Shown: in pieces, positions 17,708 to 26,071 of the stretch | How positions within the stretch are numbered: the stretch's first letter is position 1 | Layout of the letters: each line of letters starts with the position of its first letter | Assembly (NCBI GenBank): GCA_031262405.1 | Contig: JAISHS010000022.1 | Span: 1 to 64,000 of the forward strand | Length of the DNA: 64,000 bases | Direction: 5' to 3' | Origin: Oscillospiraceae bacterium | GTDB taxonomy: Bacteria > Bacillota > Clostridia > Oscillospirales > Oscillospiraceae | Notes under the pieces: model-generated | The model's database searches: none | The model's input: the letters and a program-made list of their open reading frames with translations, nothing else | What the model was told of the DNA's origin: nothing | Program-made: the position numbers and the translations under genes

Positions 17708-18951
17708 ACCAGATTGAGCAGCTCGGATTTTCGGCACGCGCGGCTGCAAGAGTGCTGGCGACGGCCTCGACGAGCCAAAAAAACCGCGCATTGGAGTTTA
17801 TCCGCGCGGGGCTCTTGGAAAATACGGACGAGATTCTCGCGGCAAACCAATTGGACATTCAAAATGCCGAGAAAGACGGCATGAAAAAGGCCTTCACAGA
17901 CAGACTCCTGCTCACGAGAGCCCGCATCGAGGGCATTGCCGCCGCTGTCGCGGAGGTTATCGCGCTGCCCGACCCCATCGGCGAGGCGATTTCCATGGCT
18001 AACCGCCCGAACGGCCTGACGGTCGCCAATGTGCGCGTGCCGCTGGGGGTAATCGGAATAATTTTCGAGTCGCGCCCGAATGTCACGGTGGACGCCGCCG
18101 TGCTCTGCCTCAAGAGCGGGAACGCCTGCATTCTGCGCGGGGGCAAGGAGGCGATTAACTCCAACATCGCGCTCTCAAATGTCATGCGCCGCGCCTTGGA
18201 AAAGGCCGGTCTGCCCGCCGGAGCGGTGGGGCTCGTCACGGACGCCACGCGGCAGAGCGCCGACGACATGATGACGGCGCGCGGTATTTTGGATTTACTG
18301 ATTCCCCGCGGCGGCGGCGGGCTCATTGACGCCGTGGTCGCAAAGGCAAAGGTGCCCGTGATCGAGACCGGAAAGGGCAACTGCCACATCTATGTCGACT
18401 CCGCCGCCGACCTTGAAATGGCGGTGCGGCTCACTCAAAACGCCAAGTGCTCGAGACCGTCAGTCTGCAACGCCTGCGAGACCCTGCTCGTGGCGAGACC
18501 CGTCGCGGATTCGTTTTTAAAGCTGCTGCGCCCCGAAATGCTCTCCTCCGGCGTCGAGCTGCGCGCGGACCCCGAGGCGCTGGAAATTATCGGAGACGCC
18601 GCCATTCCGGCGCAGGAGAGCGACTGGCAAGCGGAGTATGACGATTTGATTCTCGCGGTGAAGGTGGTCTCGGGACTGGGTGAGGCGATAGAGCATATCG
18701 AGAAATATTCTACTCACCACTCAGAAACTATCGTAACAGGAGATTATTCCGCCGCACGTCGCTTTGTGAATGAGGTCGATTCGGCGGCGGTCTATGTAAA
18801 CGCCTCCACGCGCTTCACGGACGGCGGGGAACTCGGACTCGGCGCGGAGATCGGCATCTCCACGCAAAAGCTCCACGCGCGCGGCCCCATGGGTCTGCGG
18901 GAGCTGACGAGCAACAAATACATCATCTATGGCGACGGACAAGTAAGGTAA
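17704..18951 (+). CDS. proA: Glutamate-5-semialdehyde dehydrogenase
   Basis: 415 residues; reduces glutamyl-5-phosphate with NADPH, the second step of proline synthesis. Aldehyde-dehydrogenase features are RVPLGVIGIIFESRPNVT (cofactor region, near 115), LRGGKEAINSN near 140 and the active-site Cys in SRPSVCNACETL near residue 254. It is translationally coupled to proB and followed by gpsA after only 6 nt, so proB-proA-gpsA form one operon. Confidence 0.97.
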   Translation: MNQIEQLGFSARAAARVLATASTSQKNRALEFIRAGLLENTDEILAANQLDIQNAEKDGMKKAFTDRLLLTRARIEGIAAAVAEVIALPDPIGEAISMANRPNGLTVANVRVPLGVIGIIFESRPNVTVDAAVLCLKSGNACILRGGKEAINSNIALSNVMRRALEKAGLPAGAVGLVTDATRQSADDMMTARGILDLLIPRGGGGLIDAVVAKAKVPVIETGKGNCHIYVDSAADLEMAVRLTQNAKCSRPSVCNACETLLVARPVADSFLKLLRPEMLSSGVELRADPEALEIIGDAAIPAQESDWQAEYDDLILAVKVVSGLGEAIEHIEKYSTHHSETIVTGDYSAARRFVNEVDSAAVYVNASTRFTDGGELGLGAEIGISTQKLHARGPMGLRELTSNKYIIYGDGQVR

Positions 18952-18957
18952 TTTATA

Positions 18958-19947
18958 ATGAACATCTCAGTAATCGGAAGCGGCGCCTGGGGAACGGCAC
19001 TCTCGCTCCTGCTGCTTGAAAACGGACACTCCGTCACGCTCTGGTCATATTACGACCACGAGACGCAGGAGATGAAAAGCCTCGGAGAAAACCACTTTCT
19101 CCCGGGGGTTCCACTGCGCGGCGATTTAATACTCACCTCTGAGCTCGACTGCACGCGAGACGCCGAGGCGGTCGTTCTGGCAACGCCCTCCTTCGCGGTA
19201 CGCGAGACCGCCGAGCGGCTCTCGCGGGTAATCGGCGCGGGCGTACCCGTGGTCTCGGTTGCAAAGGGCATAGAGCGCGGCTCGGACAAGCGCCTGAGCG
19301 AGGTTATTTCAGAGGTCTTTTCGGGCAAAAACCCCGTCTGCGCCCTCTCGGGACCCTCCCACGCAGAGGAGGTCGCGCGGCAGTTCCCGACGGCCGTTGT
19401 CGCGGCGTCGCAGGACGTCTCCGTCGCGGAGCGGGTACAGGACCTCTTCATGAACAGCCGCTTTCGCGTCTACACCACCGACGACATCATCGGGGTGGAG
19501 CTGTCCGGAGCGCTCAAAAACGTAATCGCGCTCTGCGCCGGCTGCTGCGACGGAATGGGCTTCGGCGACAATACCCTCGCGATGCTCATGACGCGGGGTC
19601 TGGCGGAAATCTCGCGCCTGGGGCTCGCGCTCGGCGGCAGACCGGAGACCTTCGCGGGACTTGCGGGCATGGGCGACTTAATCGTCACCTGCACCTCGCG
19701 CCACTCGCGAAACCGCCGCGCCGGGGTTTACCTCGGGCAGGGACTGCCCCCCAAACAGGCACTCGAGCGCGTCGGCGCGGTTGTGGAGGGCTATTACGCC
19801 GCGAGAGCGGGCTTAGAGCTTGCGCAGCATAGCGGCGCGGAAATGCCGATCACCGAGGCGATTTACGAGGTTTTGTATAACGAAGCCCCCCTGCGCGAGG
19901 CCTTCGAAAGCCTCATGTCGCGAGACAAAAAGCCGGAAAAGGGTTAA
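18958..19947 (+). CDS. gpsA: Glycerol-3-phosphate dehydrogenase [NAD(P)+]
   Basis: 329 residues; reduces dihydroxyacetone phosphate to sn-glycerol 3-phosphate for phospholipid synthesis. It shows the Rossmann motif GSGAWGTALS at the N-terminus, ALSGPSHAEEVA near 125, the catalytic Lys in LSGALKNVIAL near 187 and the C-terminal GLAGMGDLIVTCTS segment. The gene is normally next to plsY, which is not here. The stop codon lies inside an AAAAGGGTTAACCCTTTT palindrome that probably acts as terminator. Confidence 0.97.
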   Translation: MNISVIGSGAWGTALSLLLLENGHSVTLWSYYDHETQEMKSLGENHFLPGVPLRGDLILTSELDCTRDAEAVVLATPSFAVRETAERLSRVIGAGVPVVSVAKGIERGSDKRLSEVISEVFSGKNPVCALSGPSHAEEVARQFPTAVVAASQDVSVAERVQDLFMNSRFRVYTTDDIIGVELSGALKNVIALCAGCCDGMGFGDNTLAMLMTRGLAEISRLGLALGGRPETFAGLAGMGDLIVTCTSRHSRNRRAGVYLGQGLPPKQALERVGAVVEGYYAARAGLELAQHSGAEMPITEAIYEVLYNEAPLREAFESLMSRDKKPEKG

Positions 19948-19964
19948 CCCTTTTCCGACTTTAT

Positions 19965-20018
19965 AATTGAGAATTGAGAATTGAAAATTGACAATTAAAG
20001 GAGTCGCCGGTGGCGACA
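19965..20018 (+). repeat. Composite repeat unit: heptamer array plus GGAGTCGC hairpin (left copy)
   Basis: Five heptamers (AATTGAG, AATTGAG, AATTGAA, AATTGAC, AATTAAA) run straight into GGAGTCGCC-GGT-GGCGACA, a GC hairpin. A second copy in opposite orientation lies at 20055-20110, and a third at 34533-34585. Confidence 0.8.
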
Positions 20019-20054
20019 GAATTTTTTCGTCCCGCCCGCAGGCGTTTTATAATG

Positions 20055-20110
20055 TGTCGCGCTTTGCGCGACTCCACTAATTCTCAATTCTCAATTGTCA
20101 ATTGTCAATT
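20055..20110 (-). repeat. Composite repeat unit (right, inverted copy)
   Basis: On the minus strand: AATTGAC, AATTGAC, AATTGAG, AATTGAG, AATTAGT, then GGAGTCGCGC-AAA-GCGCGACA. The first heptamer contains the TGA stop of the histidine kinase gene (AAT TGA). With the left copy it forms a large inverted repeat around 36 bp. Confidence 0.8.
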
Positions 20111-22066
20111 CGCCATTCTCAGCGTAAACTCCGCCTTCGTACCGCCGCTGGCACTCGCACTCAGCCGAATCGTCCCGCCGTGCGCCCTAATAATCTCGCG
20201 CGTGATATAAAGCCCCAGACCCATACCGCCGGAGCCGGAGACGCCCCTGTCAAACTCGTGCCCGACGAGACTTTCGGGAATGCCCGCGCCGTCGTCGGTA
20301 ACCGAAACAGTAACAAATTCCTGCCCGGCTTCAGCCGAAATCTCGACCCGCCCCTGCTGCGTCGCCGCAATGGCGTTAGAGAGTAGATTCGACATTGCCC
20401 TTGCCAGCAGCGTCGCGTCGCCGAGCACACTCGGCAGCTTAGTCGGCAGACTGAGCGTGAGAGAGCAGCCCCGTTCGTCGGCAAGAGGTCTGAATTCGTC
20501 GGCGGATTTGCGCAGAAGGCTCGCCGGATCAAGCGCAGTCATGACCCTGTCAAACTCCTCCACGAGAGCCATATCTAGTGCCGTCTGCGCAAGCTCGGCG
20601 ACCTTCATGGTCTCCTCCTTGGCGAGGAAGAGCGACTCGCGCGACTTTGCGCTCCCAACGCCCTCCGCCTCCGGAAGGTTTCGCAGCGCGCGCTGAAGGT
20701 TCAGCGAAATGACGGTCAGCGGCGTTTTCATCTCGCGGGTGAGATTGGCAAGATACTGCGTTTTCACGAGTAGTAGGTTGTCGAGGAAGAGATTTTGCGC
20801 CGCAAGCTCCGCCGCCTGCCGCCGCGCCCGACCATAATCCAGCGCGAGCAAAACGCACTGGCTCAGCAGCAGGAACAGATTCGACACGACGCCTGCCATA
20901 TAAAGCCTGTCGCCCCAGATCAGCTTCGTGAGGACGCCCCAGACGCAGAAAAGCCCGATTGCCGCGAGATAAAGCCCCATAAATGGCTTGTCGGTTGCCT
21001 TTTTAGAGCGAATTCCGGCGATGAACAGGACAACCATCGGCAGAAAAGTCAGCGCCGCCATGATATAAACCCCGCCCTTAAGGATCACTAAAGGCGCGCA
21101 GCCCAGAATCGCCAGAGCGTAAAACCCCTTCCAGAGCTTCCCGCGCCGCCCCGGCGGAAACTTGATGCCGAAGGCCAGATGCGTGAACACAACAATGAGC
21201 GCCGTTCCCAAAGGTATGAGCGAAAGATATACCCAGAGCAGCGCGGCGTTCATCCCCTGCGGCAGCAAAAGCTGGGCAAAGCCGTTAGTCTCCAGAAAAA
21301 ACCTCACAGCCTGCACCAGACATATGAGCGCAAAGACGGCATAGATTTTCTCGCGGCGGTTACTTATAAAGAGCGCCGCGTGATAGAGCCCCATCAGGAG
21401 CACGGCGCCGATAAAGGCCGCCAAAACTATCCTGCGGGCAATTTGGTCTCGAAAGAGAACCTGCGCTCTGCCGACCAGAAGGTCATAGCGCAGACCGCTC
21501 TCCGCCCAATTAAAATTGGCCGCCTGAATTATAATCTCAGCCTCGCCCAAGCTCGTTTCAAAGGTTACAAGCTCGTTGCGCAGAGAGGAGGAAAAGCCCT
21601 CCGAATATGAGCTGACTGTCCCCGCGCGGAAAACGGTTTCGCCGTTAATGAATACCGCGCTGGCGTTCGGAATCTCCGGCACAAAGAGTGCAAGGCTGCT
21701 CTCGTCGGTCTTGAGCTTTAGGCGATAAGTCGCGCAGCCGTAAAGGGGATAGCCCTCTCGCGACCAGTCGGAGGGCACGGAGATAAGCTCAAAGTCACCA
21801 GCCTCGCCGGAGGCGAAATCCGCCGGAGTTAAAAGCTTACCGTAATAAAACTCCCAGTCCCCGCCAAGCGTGAAGAGAGTCTCGTTCATTTGCTCGCCGC
21901 GCAAATCAAGCGTGCCGTTTGAAGCGCGCCCAAGCTCCCGGTCGTATGGATACGACAAAAAGTAGAACACCGCCGCGCACAGTACGAGGATTCCGCATAA
22001 TATTACGTAAAAACCTGTCCGTTTCAAAGAAAACGCCCCGCTATCATATGTGTTGGTAAGACTCAT
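20105..22066 (-). CDS. 7TMR-DISM-type sensor kinase with His-to-Arg substitution
   Basis: 653 residues. One N-terminal membrane segment (about 17-38) is followed by an extracellular domain of the 7TMR-DISM type (about 60-200), seven hydrophobic segments (about 210-405), a dimerisation helix pair and a HATPase domain. The ATP-binding motifs are intact (NLLSNAIAA, DDGAGIPE, GGMGLGLYI). However, the phosphoacceptor box reads NLTREMKTPL: the His expected before Glu-Met is Arg444, codon CGC at 20735-20737, one base from CAC. No response regulator is adjacent. It is either a degenerate kinase acting as a signal binder or phosphatase-like partner, or a sequence error. The last codon and stop (AAT TGA) come from the repeat downstream. 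Confidence 0.85.
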   Translation of the reverse strand: MSLTNTYDSGAFSLKRTGFYVILCGILVLCAAVFYFLSYPYDRELGRASNGTLDLRGEQMNETLFTLGGDWEFYYGKLLTPADFASGEAGDFELISVPSDWSREGYPLYGCATYRLKLKTDESSLALFVPEIPNASAVFINGETVFRAGTVSSYSEGFSSSLRNELVTFETSLGEAEIIIQAANFNWAESGLRYDLLVGRAQVLFRDQIARRIVLAAFIGAVLLMGLYHAALFISNRREKIYAVFALICLVQAVRFFLETNGFAQLLLPQGMNAALLWVYLSLIPLGTALIVVFTHLAFGIKFPPGRRGKLWKGFYALAILGCAPLVILKGGVYIMAALTFLPMVVLFIAGIRSKKATDKPFMGLYLAAIGLFCVWGVLTKLIWGDRLYMAGVVSNLFLLLSQCVLLALDYGRARRQAAELAAQNLFLDNLLLVKTQYLANLTREMKTPLTVISLNLQRALRNLPEAEGVGSAKSRESLFLAKEETMKVAELAQTALDMALVEEFDRVMTALDPASLLRKSADEFRPLADERGCSLTLSLPTKLPSVLGDATLLARAMSNLLSNAIAATQQGRVEISAEAGQEFVTVSVTDDGAGIPESLVGHEFDRGVSGSGGMGLGLYITREIIRAHGGTIRLSASASGGTKAEFTLRMAN

Positions 22067-22151
22067 CCTTGCTTAAGTAACTAACAAACAATCGATAGAC
22101 AGTCTGTAATTAGTTTAGTGTAACACAAAATGCAACCTAATGTAAACTAAT

Positions 22152-22188
22152 AAGCGGTTTACCGAAGCAATTTCGGCAAACCGCTTAT
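22152..22188. terminator. Hairpin between lacI-type gene and sensor kinase
   Basis: AAGCGGTTTACCGAA and TTTCGGCAAACCGCTT pair around a short loop with one wobble. It lies downstream of the LacI-family gene on the minus strand and upstream of the kinase gene; no clear T-run follows on the minus strand. Confidence 0.5.
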
Positions 22189-22259
22189 ATTATAGGGTTA
22201 CATTTGTTATTTTTTGTTATTATTTGTAATAGTGTCGAACAAACCACACACTGGCTAAC

Positions 22260-23309
22260 TCAACTTGCCGGAACAGAGGGGATTTCTCTTTTGAGCAGCG
22301 AAGGCTGGCAGGTGCTGCTGCGAACCTTTAGGGTGCCGGAGGTTTGAATCTTGACAGAGTTCGGATGGGGGTTAAAAATGGTGTCAATGAGGAGCTTTAC
22401 CGCCCATTTTCCAATGTCAACGCGATGAACCCTCATGGTGGTCAGCGGCGTGTCGATCAGAGAAGCGGAGACAATATCGTCAAAGCCCATGACAGAAATA
22501 TCCTCCGGAACGCTGAGACCGGCGTCCTTCAGGGCGCGCATCGCGCCGATGGCGATAGCGTCGTTATCGCATACCAGAGCGCCGGGCAGCTCGGGATGGG
22601 TATCTAAAATCGCCTTCATATCCTCATAGGAGTCGGAGACCCCCGGCAACACGCTGAAAAGGTGGTCGGGAATCAGCTCCAGCTTATGAGAATCCAAAGC
22701 GCCCAAGAAACCGGCGAAGCGCTCGTTAAAATTGTTTATTCTTACTTTGCTCCGGACATAGCCGATTTTACGGTGCCCGATTTTGTATAGATAGTTAACC
22801 GCCTGCCTCACGATTTCGGCGTTATTCATGACAACGCAGTTCATGTTGAAGGAGGGAAGATAGTTATCGATTACTACGAGCGGCACATTGAGATTTGTGA
22901 GCAGACGAGATTCCTTTTCATGAAGACAGGTCCCGAGGAAGATAACGCCCATAGTCTGGCTGGAGCGCACGAGCTTCAGAGTGTCCTCAAGCGTATCGCT
23001 CGTAACGGTGGTCAGGATTAGGTTATAGCCCAGCTTGCGGGATTCAACTTCAACTGTGTCGATGATTTCGGAGATGAAATTGTCATTTTTCTCCGGGATA
23101 AGACCGGAATCATTATATTTCAGAAAACAAATATTCCCGTTAATCTTCGCGACGGTGGCGCCGCGCCTGTTAGAACTGTAACCATATTCATCCAGCAATT
23201 CCAAAACACGCTTGCGCGTCTGATCGCTGACGCCTGCTCGGTTGTTCAGCACAATTGATACAGTGGAGGGGGACACACCGGCGATTCTCGCTATGTCTCG
23301 AACTGTCAT
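22260..23309 (-). CDS. LacI-family transcriptional regulator
   Basis: 349 residues. The N-terminal LacI helix-turn-helix is MTVRDIARIAGVSPSTVSIV, followed by the hinge helix region and a periplasmic-binding-protein-like effector domain (about 60-335) with the typical GALVCDNDAIAIGAMRAL and SVMGFDD segments. The effector is probably a sugar or nucleoside but cannot be read from sequence, and no sugar operon is adjacent. Base composition is more AT-rich than the operons around it. A strong promoter and a palindrome that could be an autoregulatory operator lie directly upstream. Confidence 0.92.
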   Translation of the reverse strand: MTVRDIARIAGVSPSTVSIVLNNRAGVSDQTRKRVLELLDEYGYSSNRRGATVAKINGNICFLKYNDSGLIPEKNDNFISEIIDTVEVESRKLGYNLILTTVTSDTLEDTLKLVRSSQTMGVIFLGTCLHEKESRLLTNLNVPLVVIDNYLPSFNMNCVVMNNAEIVRQAVNYLYKIGHRKIGYVRSKVRINNFNERFAGFLGALDSHKLELIPDHLFSVLPGVSDSYEDMKAILDTHPELPGALVCDNDAIAIGAMRALKDAGLSVPEDISVMGFDDIVSASLIDTPLTTMRVHRVDIGKWAVKLLIDTIFNPHPNSVKIQTSGTLKVRSSTCQPSLLKREIPSVPAS

Positions 23310-23354
23310 TGTAAAGCAATCCTTTATTATGTATTTTAGAAAGCTATTGTTTTT

Positions 23355-23375
23355 TTCAACAGCTTACTAGTTGAA
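23355..23375 (-). promoter_or_regulatory. Candidate LacI-family autoregulatory operator
   Basis: TTCAAC and GTTGAA form an inverted repeat with a 9-bp spacer, placed between the predicted transcription start (about 23380) and the start codon at 23309. The position would block transcription. LacI-type operators more often have a CG centre, so the assignment is tentative. Confidence 0.4.
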
Positions 23376-23386
23376 TAATTAGTCTT

Positions 23387-23415
23387 ATTATACAATGCTT
23401 GCGAAGACAATGCAA
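23387..23415 (-). promoter_or_regulatory. Promoter of the LacI-family gene
   Basis: Minus strand TTGCAT, 17-bp spacer, TATAAT. The rest of the 325-nt gap (23310-23634) is AT-rich, with three GTTACA motifs at 23464, 23503 and 23517, one of them in the inverted pair GTTAC-N5-GTAAC (23464-23478), and a long GC hairpin near the MNT gene. Confidence 0.8.
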
Positions 23416-23587
23416 GGAATTTCCCATAATATCGTTCATTATTTCACAAAATTTACCCAATTGGTTACAATAAGTAACAGAATATTGCACGAAATTACAT
23501 TAGTTACATTCAATCAGTTACAACCTTTGTCAAAAAAGCCTCAGAATTTTCCGCACCCGTCCTTCGTTTGATTCACGACGACGGCGC

Positions 23588-23618
23588 CCGAGCGGGGGCG
23601 CATCGCGCCCCCGCTCGG
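23588..23618. terminator. GC-rich hairpin downstream of the MNT-HEPN pair
   Basis: A perfect 14-bp stem (CCGAGCGGGGGCGC with GCGCCCCCGCTCGG) around a 3-nt loop begins 17 nt after the stop of the nucleotidyltransferase gene. There is no T-run; it could still stop transcription or protect the 3' end. Confidence 0.55.
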
Positions 23619-23634
23619 CATTTGAATAAGAGGA

Positions 23635-23946
23635 TTAAACGTGATAAACCACTTGTCCGGTGGAAATTACATGCTTTACAAAGCCGCTTTTGTCCTGTGT
23701 AGTATCGAGCATATGCGGCTCAATATCCCAACTTATATCATACGCTAAATTCCAAAGCCGTGAATTAGCTTTCAGCCAGTCGCCCTTAAAGCCATTGAAA
23801 ACTATACCAACGTCAATATCGCTTTCCTCGCTCGCGGCTCCCTTTGCGTAAGAGCCGAACAAAATAACAGCGGCGGGAGAAAACTCTTTTTTCACAGCGT
23901 CAGCATAGCGCTGTACTGTGTCTATAACTGCTGCTTTATCCAACAT
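23635..23946 (-). CDS. MNT-type nucleotidyltransferase (antitoxin-like)
   Basis: 103 residues from the ATG at 23946, chosen because GGAGG lies 8 nt before it. The minimal nucleotidyltransferase motif GSYAKGAASEESDID (GSxAxG then DxD) is complete near residues 31-46. It overlaps the HEPN gene by 25 nt. In described MNT-HEPN pairs of this type the nucleotidyltransferase AMPylates and silences the HEPN RNase, so an antitoxin role is likely but inferred. The gene pair is less GC-rich than its surroundings, consistent with transfer. Confidence 0.85.
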   Translation of the reverse strand: MLDKAAVIDTVQRYADAVKKEFSPAAVILFGSYAKGAASEESDIDVGIVFNGFKGDWLKANSRLWNLAYDISWDIEPHMLDTTQDKSGFVKHVISTGQVVYHV

Positions 23947-24314
23947 AAAAGCTCCTCCGTTCCAGCCAGCAATTCGCGGCATATTTCGGCGTTCAGCCCC
24001 GCCGCGAGAGCTTCTTTATATTCCGGGTATCTCGCTTCAATATTCATCGGATTAAGGTTTTTAATAAACGCTTTTTGCTCGTCTGACATTTTGACATACA
24101 GCCCGCCGCGCTCGGCCAGTTTGAGCAAGTGATGAGTTTTAGGCGGCATTTTGCCCTCGGCACATTTGGCGGCAATAACGGCTTTCAATGCCTTTTCAAT
24201 TGTCTGATGGCACATAAAGCCGACATACAAATACCGTTTGCCCTTCAGCATAACCTTAGCCGTTTCCATATCGTAGTCGGCAAGAGCAAACCAATATTGC
24301 GCTCTTTCGTCCAA
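23922..24314 (-). CDS. HEPN-domain protein (toxin-like partner of MNT)
   Basis: 130 residues from the TTG at 24314, which has AAGGAGGTG 8 nt upstream; the upstream ATG at 24353 lacks a ribosome site. The HEPN (PF05168-like) helical bundle shows the family segment MCHQTIEKALKAVIAAK near residues 36-52 and KTHHLLKLAE near 60. An obvious RxxxxH RNase motif is not seen, as in many members of this subfamily. It is the first gene of a two-gene operon with the overlapping nucleotidyltransferase. A toxin-antitoxin role is inferred from the pairing. Confidence 0.82.
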   Translation of the reverse strand: MDERAQYWFALADYDMETAKVMLKGKRYLYVGFMCHQTIEKALKAVIAAKCAEGKMPPKTHHLLKLAERGGLYVKMSDEQKAFIKNLNPMNIEARYPEYKEALAAGLNAEICRELLAGTEELLCWIKQQL

Positions 24315-24405
24315 AGCGAGGCACCTCCTTCGGTAAAAGTATTGTCCAGTCATGCGGATTTAACTATACAATAATAATATTACATAAAAGCGCAGAAAAA
24401 AGCCC

Positions 24406-26022
24406 CTATCTGTCCCACTTGGCTTCCAGCTGCTCTACCTGTTCGGCGAAACGCGCCAAATCCTTGTTCGGGCGGCCGGAGCTTGCACGCGCCGTGCGCA
24501 ATAGCGCTTCGCAGGCGGAAATGAGCCTACCCAGCGCGCGTTGAGAGCGCTCATCGCGCGAGGGACCGCGATTAGGCTCGGGCTTTATGATTTTAATGCC
24601 CGTCGTGCGCGTGATAACGCTGTCCGTCATGAGATCCCAGCTCGTCCCGCTGTAGGGCGCCTCAACCTCCAAAGAGCGCTCGTCGCGCAGCGTCTGAGCA
24701 AAGAGCTCGACAACGGCGTCCTCGCCGTGGTTGACAAAAACGCGCTTCGGAGCCCTTTTAAAGCCCGCCGCCCAGTCTAGCAGACCCTGCTTGTCGGCGT
24801 GCCCGCTGGAGCCGGGCATATTTGCGATTTCCGCCGCAACGCTAATCTGCTCGCCGAAGAGCTTTACGCTTTTCGCCCCGTCCAGCAGCGCGCGTCCGAG
24901 AGTTCCTTCGGACTGATAGCCCACGAAGAGAATAATAGACTCCGGCCGCCAGAGATTGTGCTTTAGGTGGTGGCGGATTCTCCCGGCCTCGCACATTCCG
25001 GAGGCGGAGAGTATGACCTTGGGCGTCGAATCTAGGTTAATCGCCTTCGATTCCTCAGCGGATACCGAGGTGTGCAGCCCCGGAAAGACCAAGGGGTTGG
25101 TGCCGTGCTCGAGCAGGGCGCGGGTGTCCGAGTCGAAGCAGTCGGGATTACTCTGGAGAAAAACCGCCGTAGCCTCGTTTGCCATGGGGCTGTCCACATA
25201 TACGGGAAAGCCGTCGTGACCGTGCACAAGACCGTCCTGCTTAATCTGCCGGATGAGATATAAAAGCTCCTGCGTGCGCCCGACGGCGAAGGAGGGGATA
25301 ACGACATTCCCGCCCCTATCCAGCGCGCGCTCAATGCAGTCGGCGAGAATCGGCGCGACGAAAGGGGCTTTCTCATGCAGCCTGTCGCCATAGGTGGACT
25401 CGATTACTAAGTAATCCGTCTCCTCCACAAGAACCGGCTCTTTTAGAATGGGCTTGTTCTTGTTGCCGACGTCGCCGCTGAAAACAATCTTGCGCTCGAC
25501 TCCGTCCTCCGACATGAAAATCTCGATGCAGGCGCTGCCGAGCAGATGCCCGATATCGGAGAAGCGGATGGTTACATTCTCGAGAATCTGTCGCTTTTCC
25601 CCGTAGCGGCAGGGCGCCATCGCCTCAAGGGCAAGCCGCGCGTCATTGGTGTCATAGAGCGGCTCATAGGGCTTTTCACCCGCGCGCTGAGCCTTCCTCG
25701 AGCGCCACTGCGCCTCCTGCTCCTGAATGTGCGCGGAGTCCATGAGCATAATCCTGCATAGATTAACCGTCTCCTCCGTGGCATAGACGGAGCCGGCAAA
25801 GCCGTTTTTAAAGAGCAGCGGAAGCTTTCCCGAGTGGTCTATGTGCGCGTGGGTGAGTAAAACAGCGTCGATAGCCGAGGGGTTAACGGGTATTTCTTTA
25901 TTTTCAAATGTATCAGAGCCCTGCTCCATGCCGCAGTCAACGAGCAGGCTCTTCCCGCCGACCTCGAGCAGCGTACAGCTGCCCGTAACCTCGTGCGTCG
26001 CCCCCAGAAATGTAACCTTCAT
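24406..26022 (-). CDS. Metallo-beta-lactamase/beta-CASP RNase-like protein
   Basis: 538 residues. The N-terminal metallo-beta-lactamase fold has the zinc motif LTHAHIDHSG (HxHxDH) near residue 57, GHLLGSACIEI near 155 and FSGDVGN near 178. A beta-CASP domain (about 240-370) and the C-terminal SSGHADKQGLLDW and FVNHGE motifs follow. Such YSH1/CPSF73-like bacterial proteins are predicted RNA nucleases. A strongly basic C-terminal extension (about 475-538) is present. It is a single-gene unit; upstream lies a gap filled by three hairpins, including the two-hairpin element. Confidence 0.9.
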   Translation of the reverse strand: MKVTFLGATHEVTGSCTLLEVGGKSLLVDCGMEQGSDTFENKEIPVNPSAIDAVLLTHAHIDHSGKLPLLFKNGFAGSVYATEETVNLCRIMLMDSAHIQEQEAQWRSRKAQRAGEKPYEPLYDTNDARLALEAMAPCRYGEKRQILENVTIRFSDIGHLLGSACIEIFMSEDGVERKIVFSGDVGNKNKPILKEPVLVEETDYLVIESTYGDRLHEKAPFVAPILADCIERALDRGGNVVIPSFAVGRTQELLYLIRQIKQDGLVHGHDGFPVYVDSPMANEATAVFLQSNPDCFDSDTRALLEHGTNPLVFPGLHTSVSAEESKAINLDSTPKVILSASGMCEAGRIRHHLKHNLWRPESIILFVGYQSEGTLGRALLDGAKSVKLFGEQISVAAEIANMPGSSGHADKQGLLDWAAGFKRAPKRVFVNHGEDAVVELFAQTLRDERSLEVEAPYSGTSWDLMTDSVITRTTGIKIIKPEPNRGPSRDERSQRALGRLISACEALLRTARASSGRPNKDLARFAEQVEQLEAKWDR

Positions 26023-26042
26023 AGCATAATAACCTCGTAGAG

Positions 26043-26062
26043 TTTTGCCCCGCAGGGCAAAA
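26043..26062. other. Hairpin upstream of the beta-CASP gene
   Basis: TTTTGCCC and GGGCAAAA pair around CGCA, between the beta-CASP start (26022) and the two-hairpin repeat at 26072. It would lie in the 5' leader of the gene. Confidence 0.5.
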
Positions 26063-26071
26063 TAAATTTAA

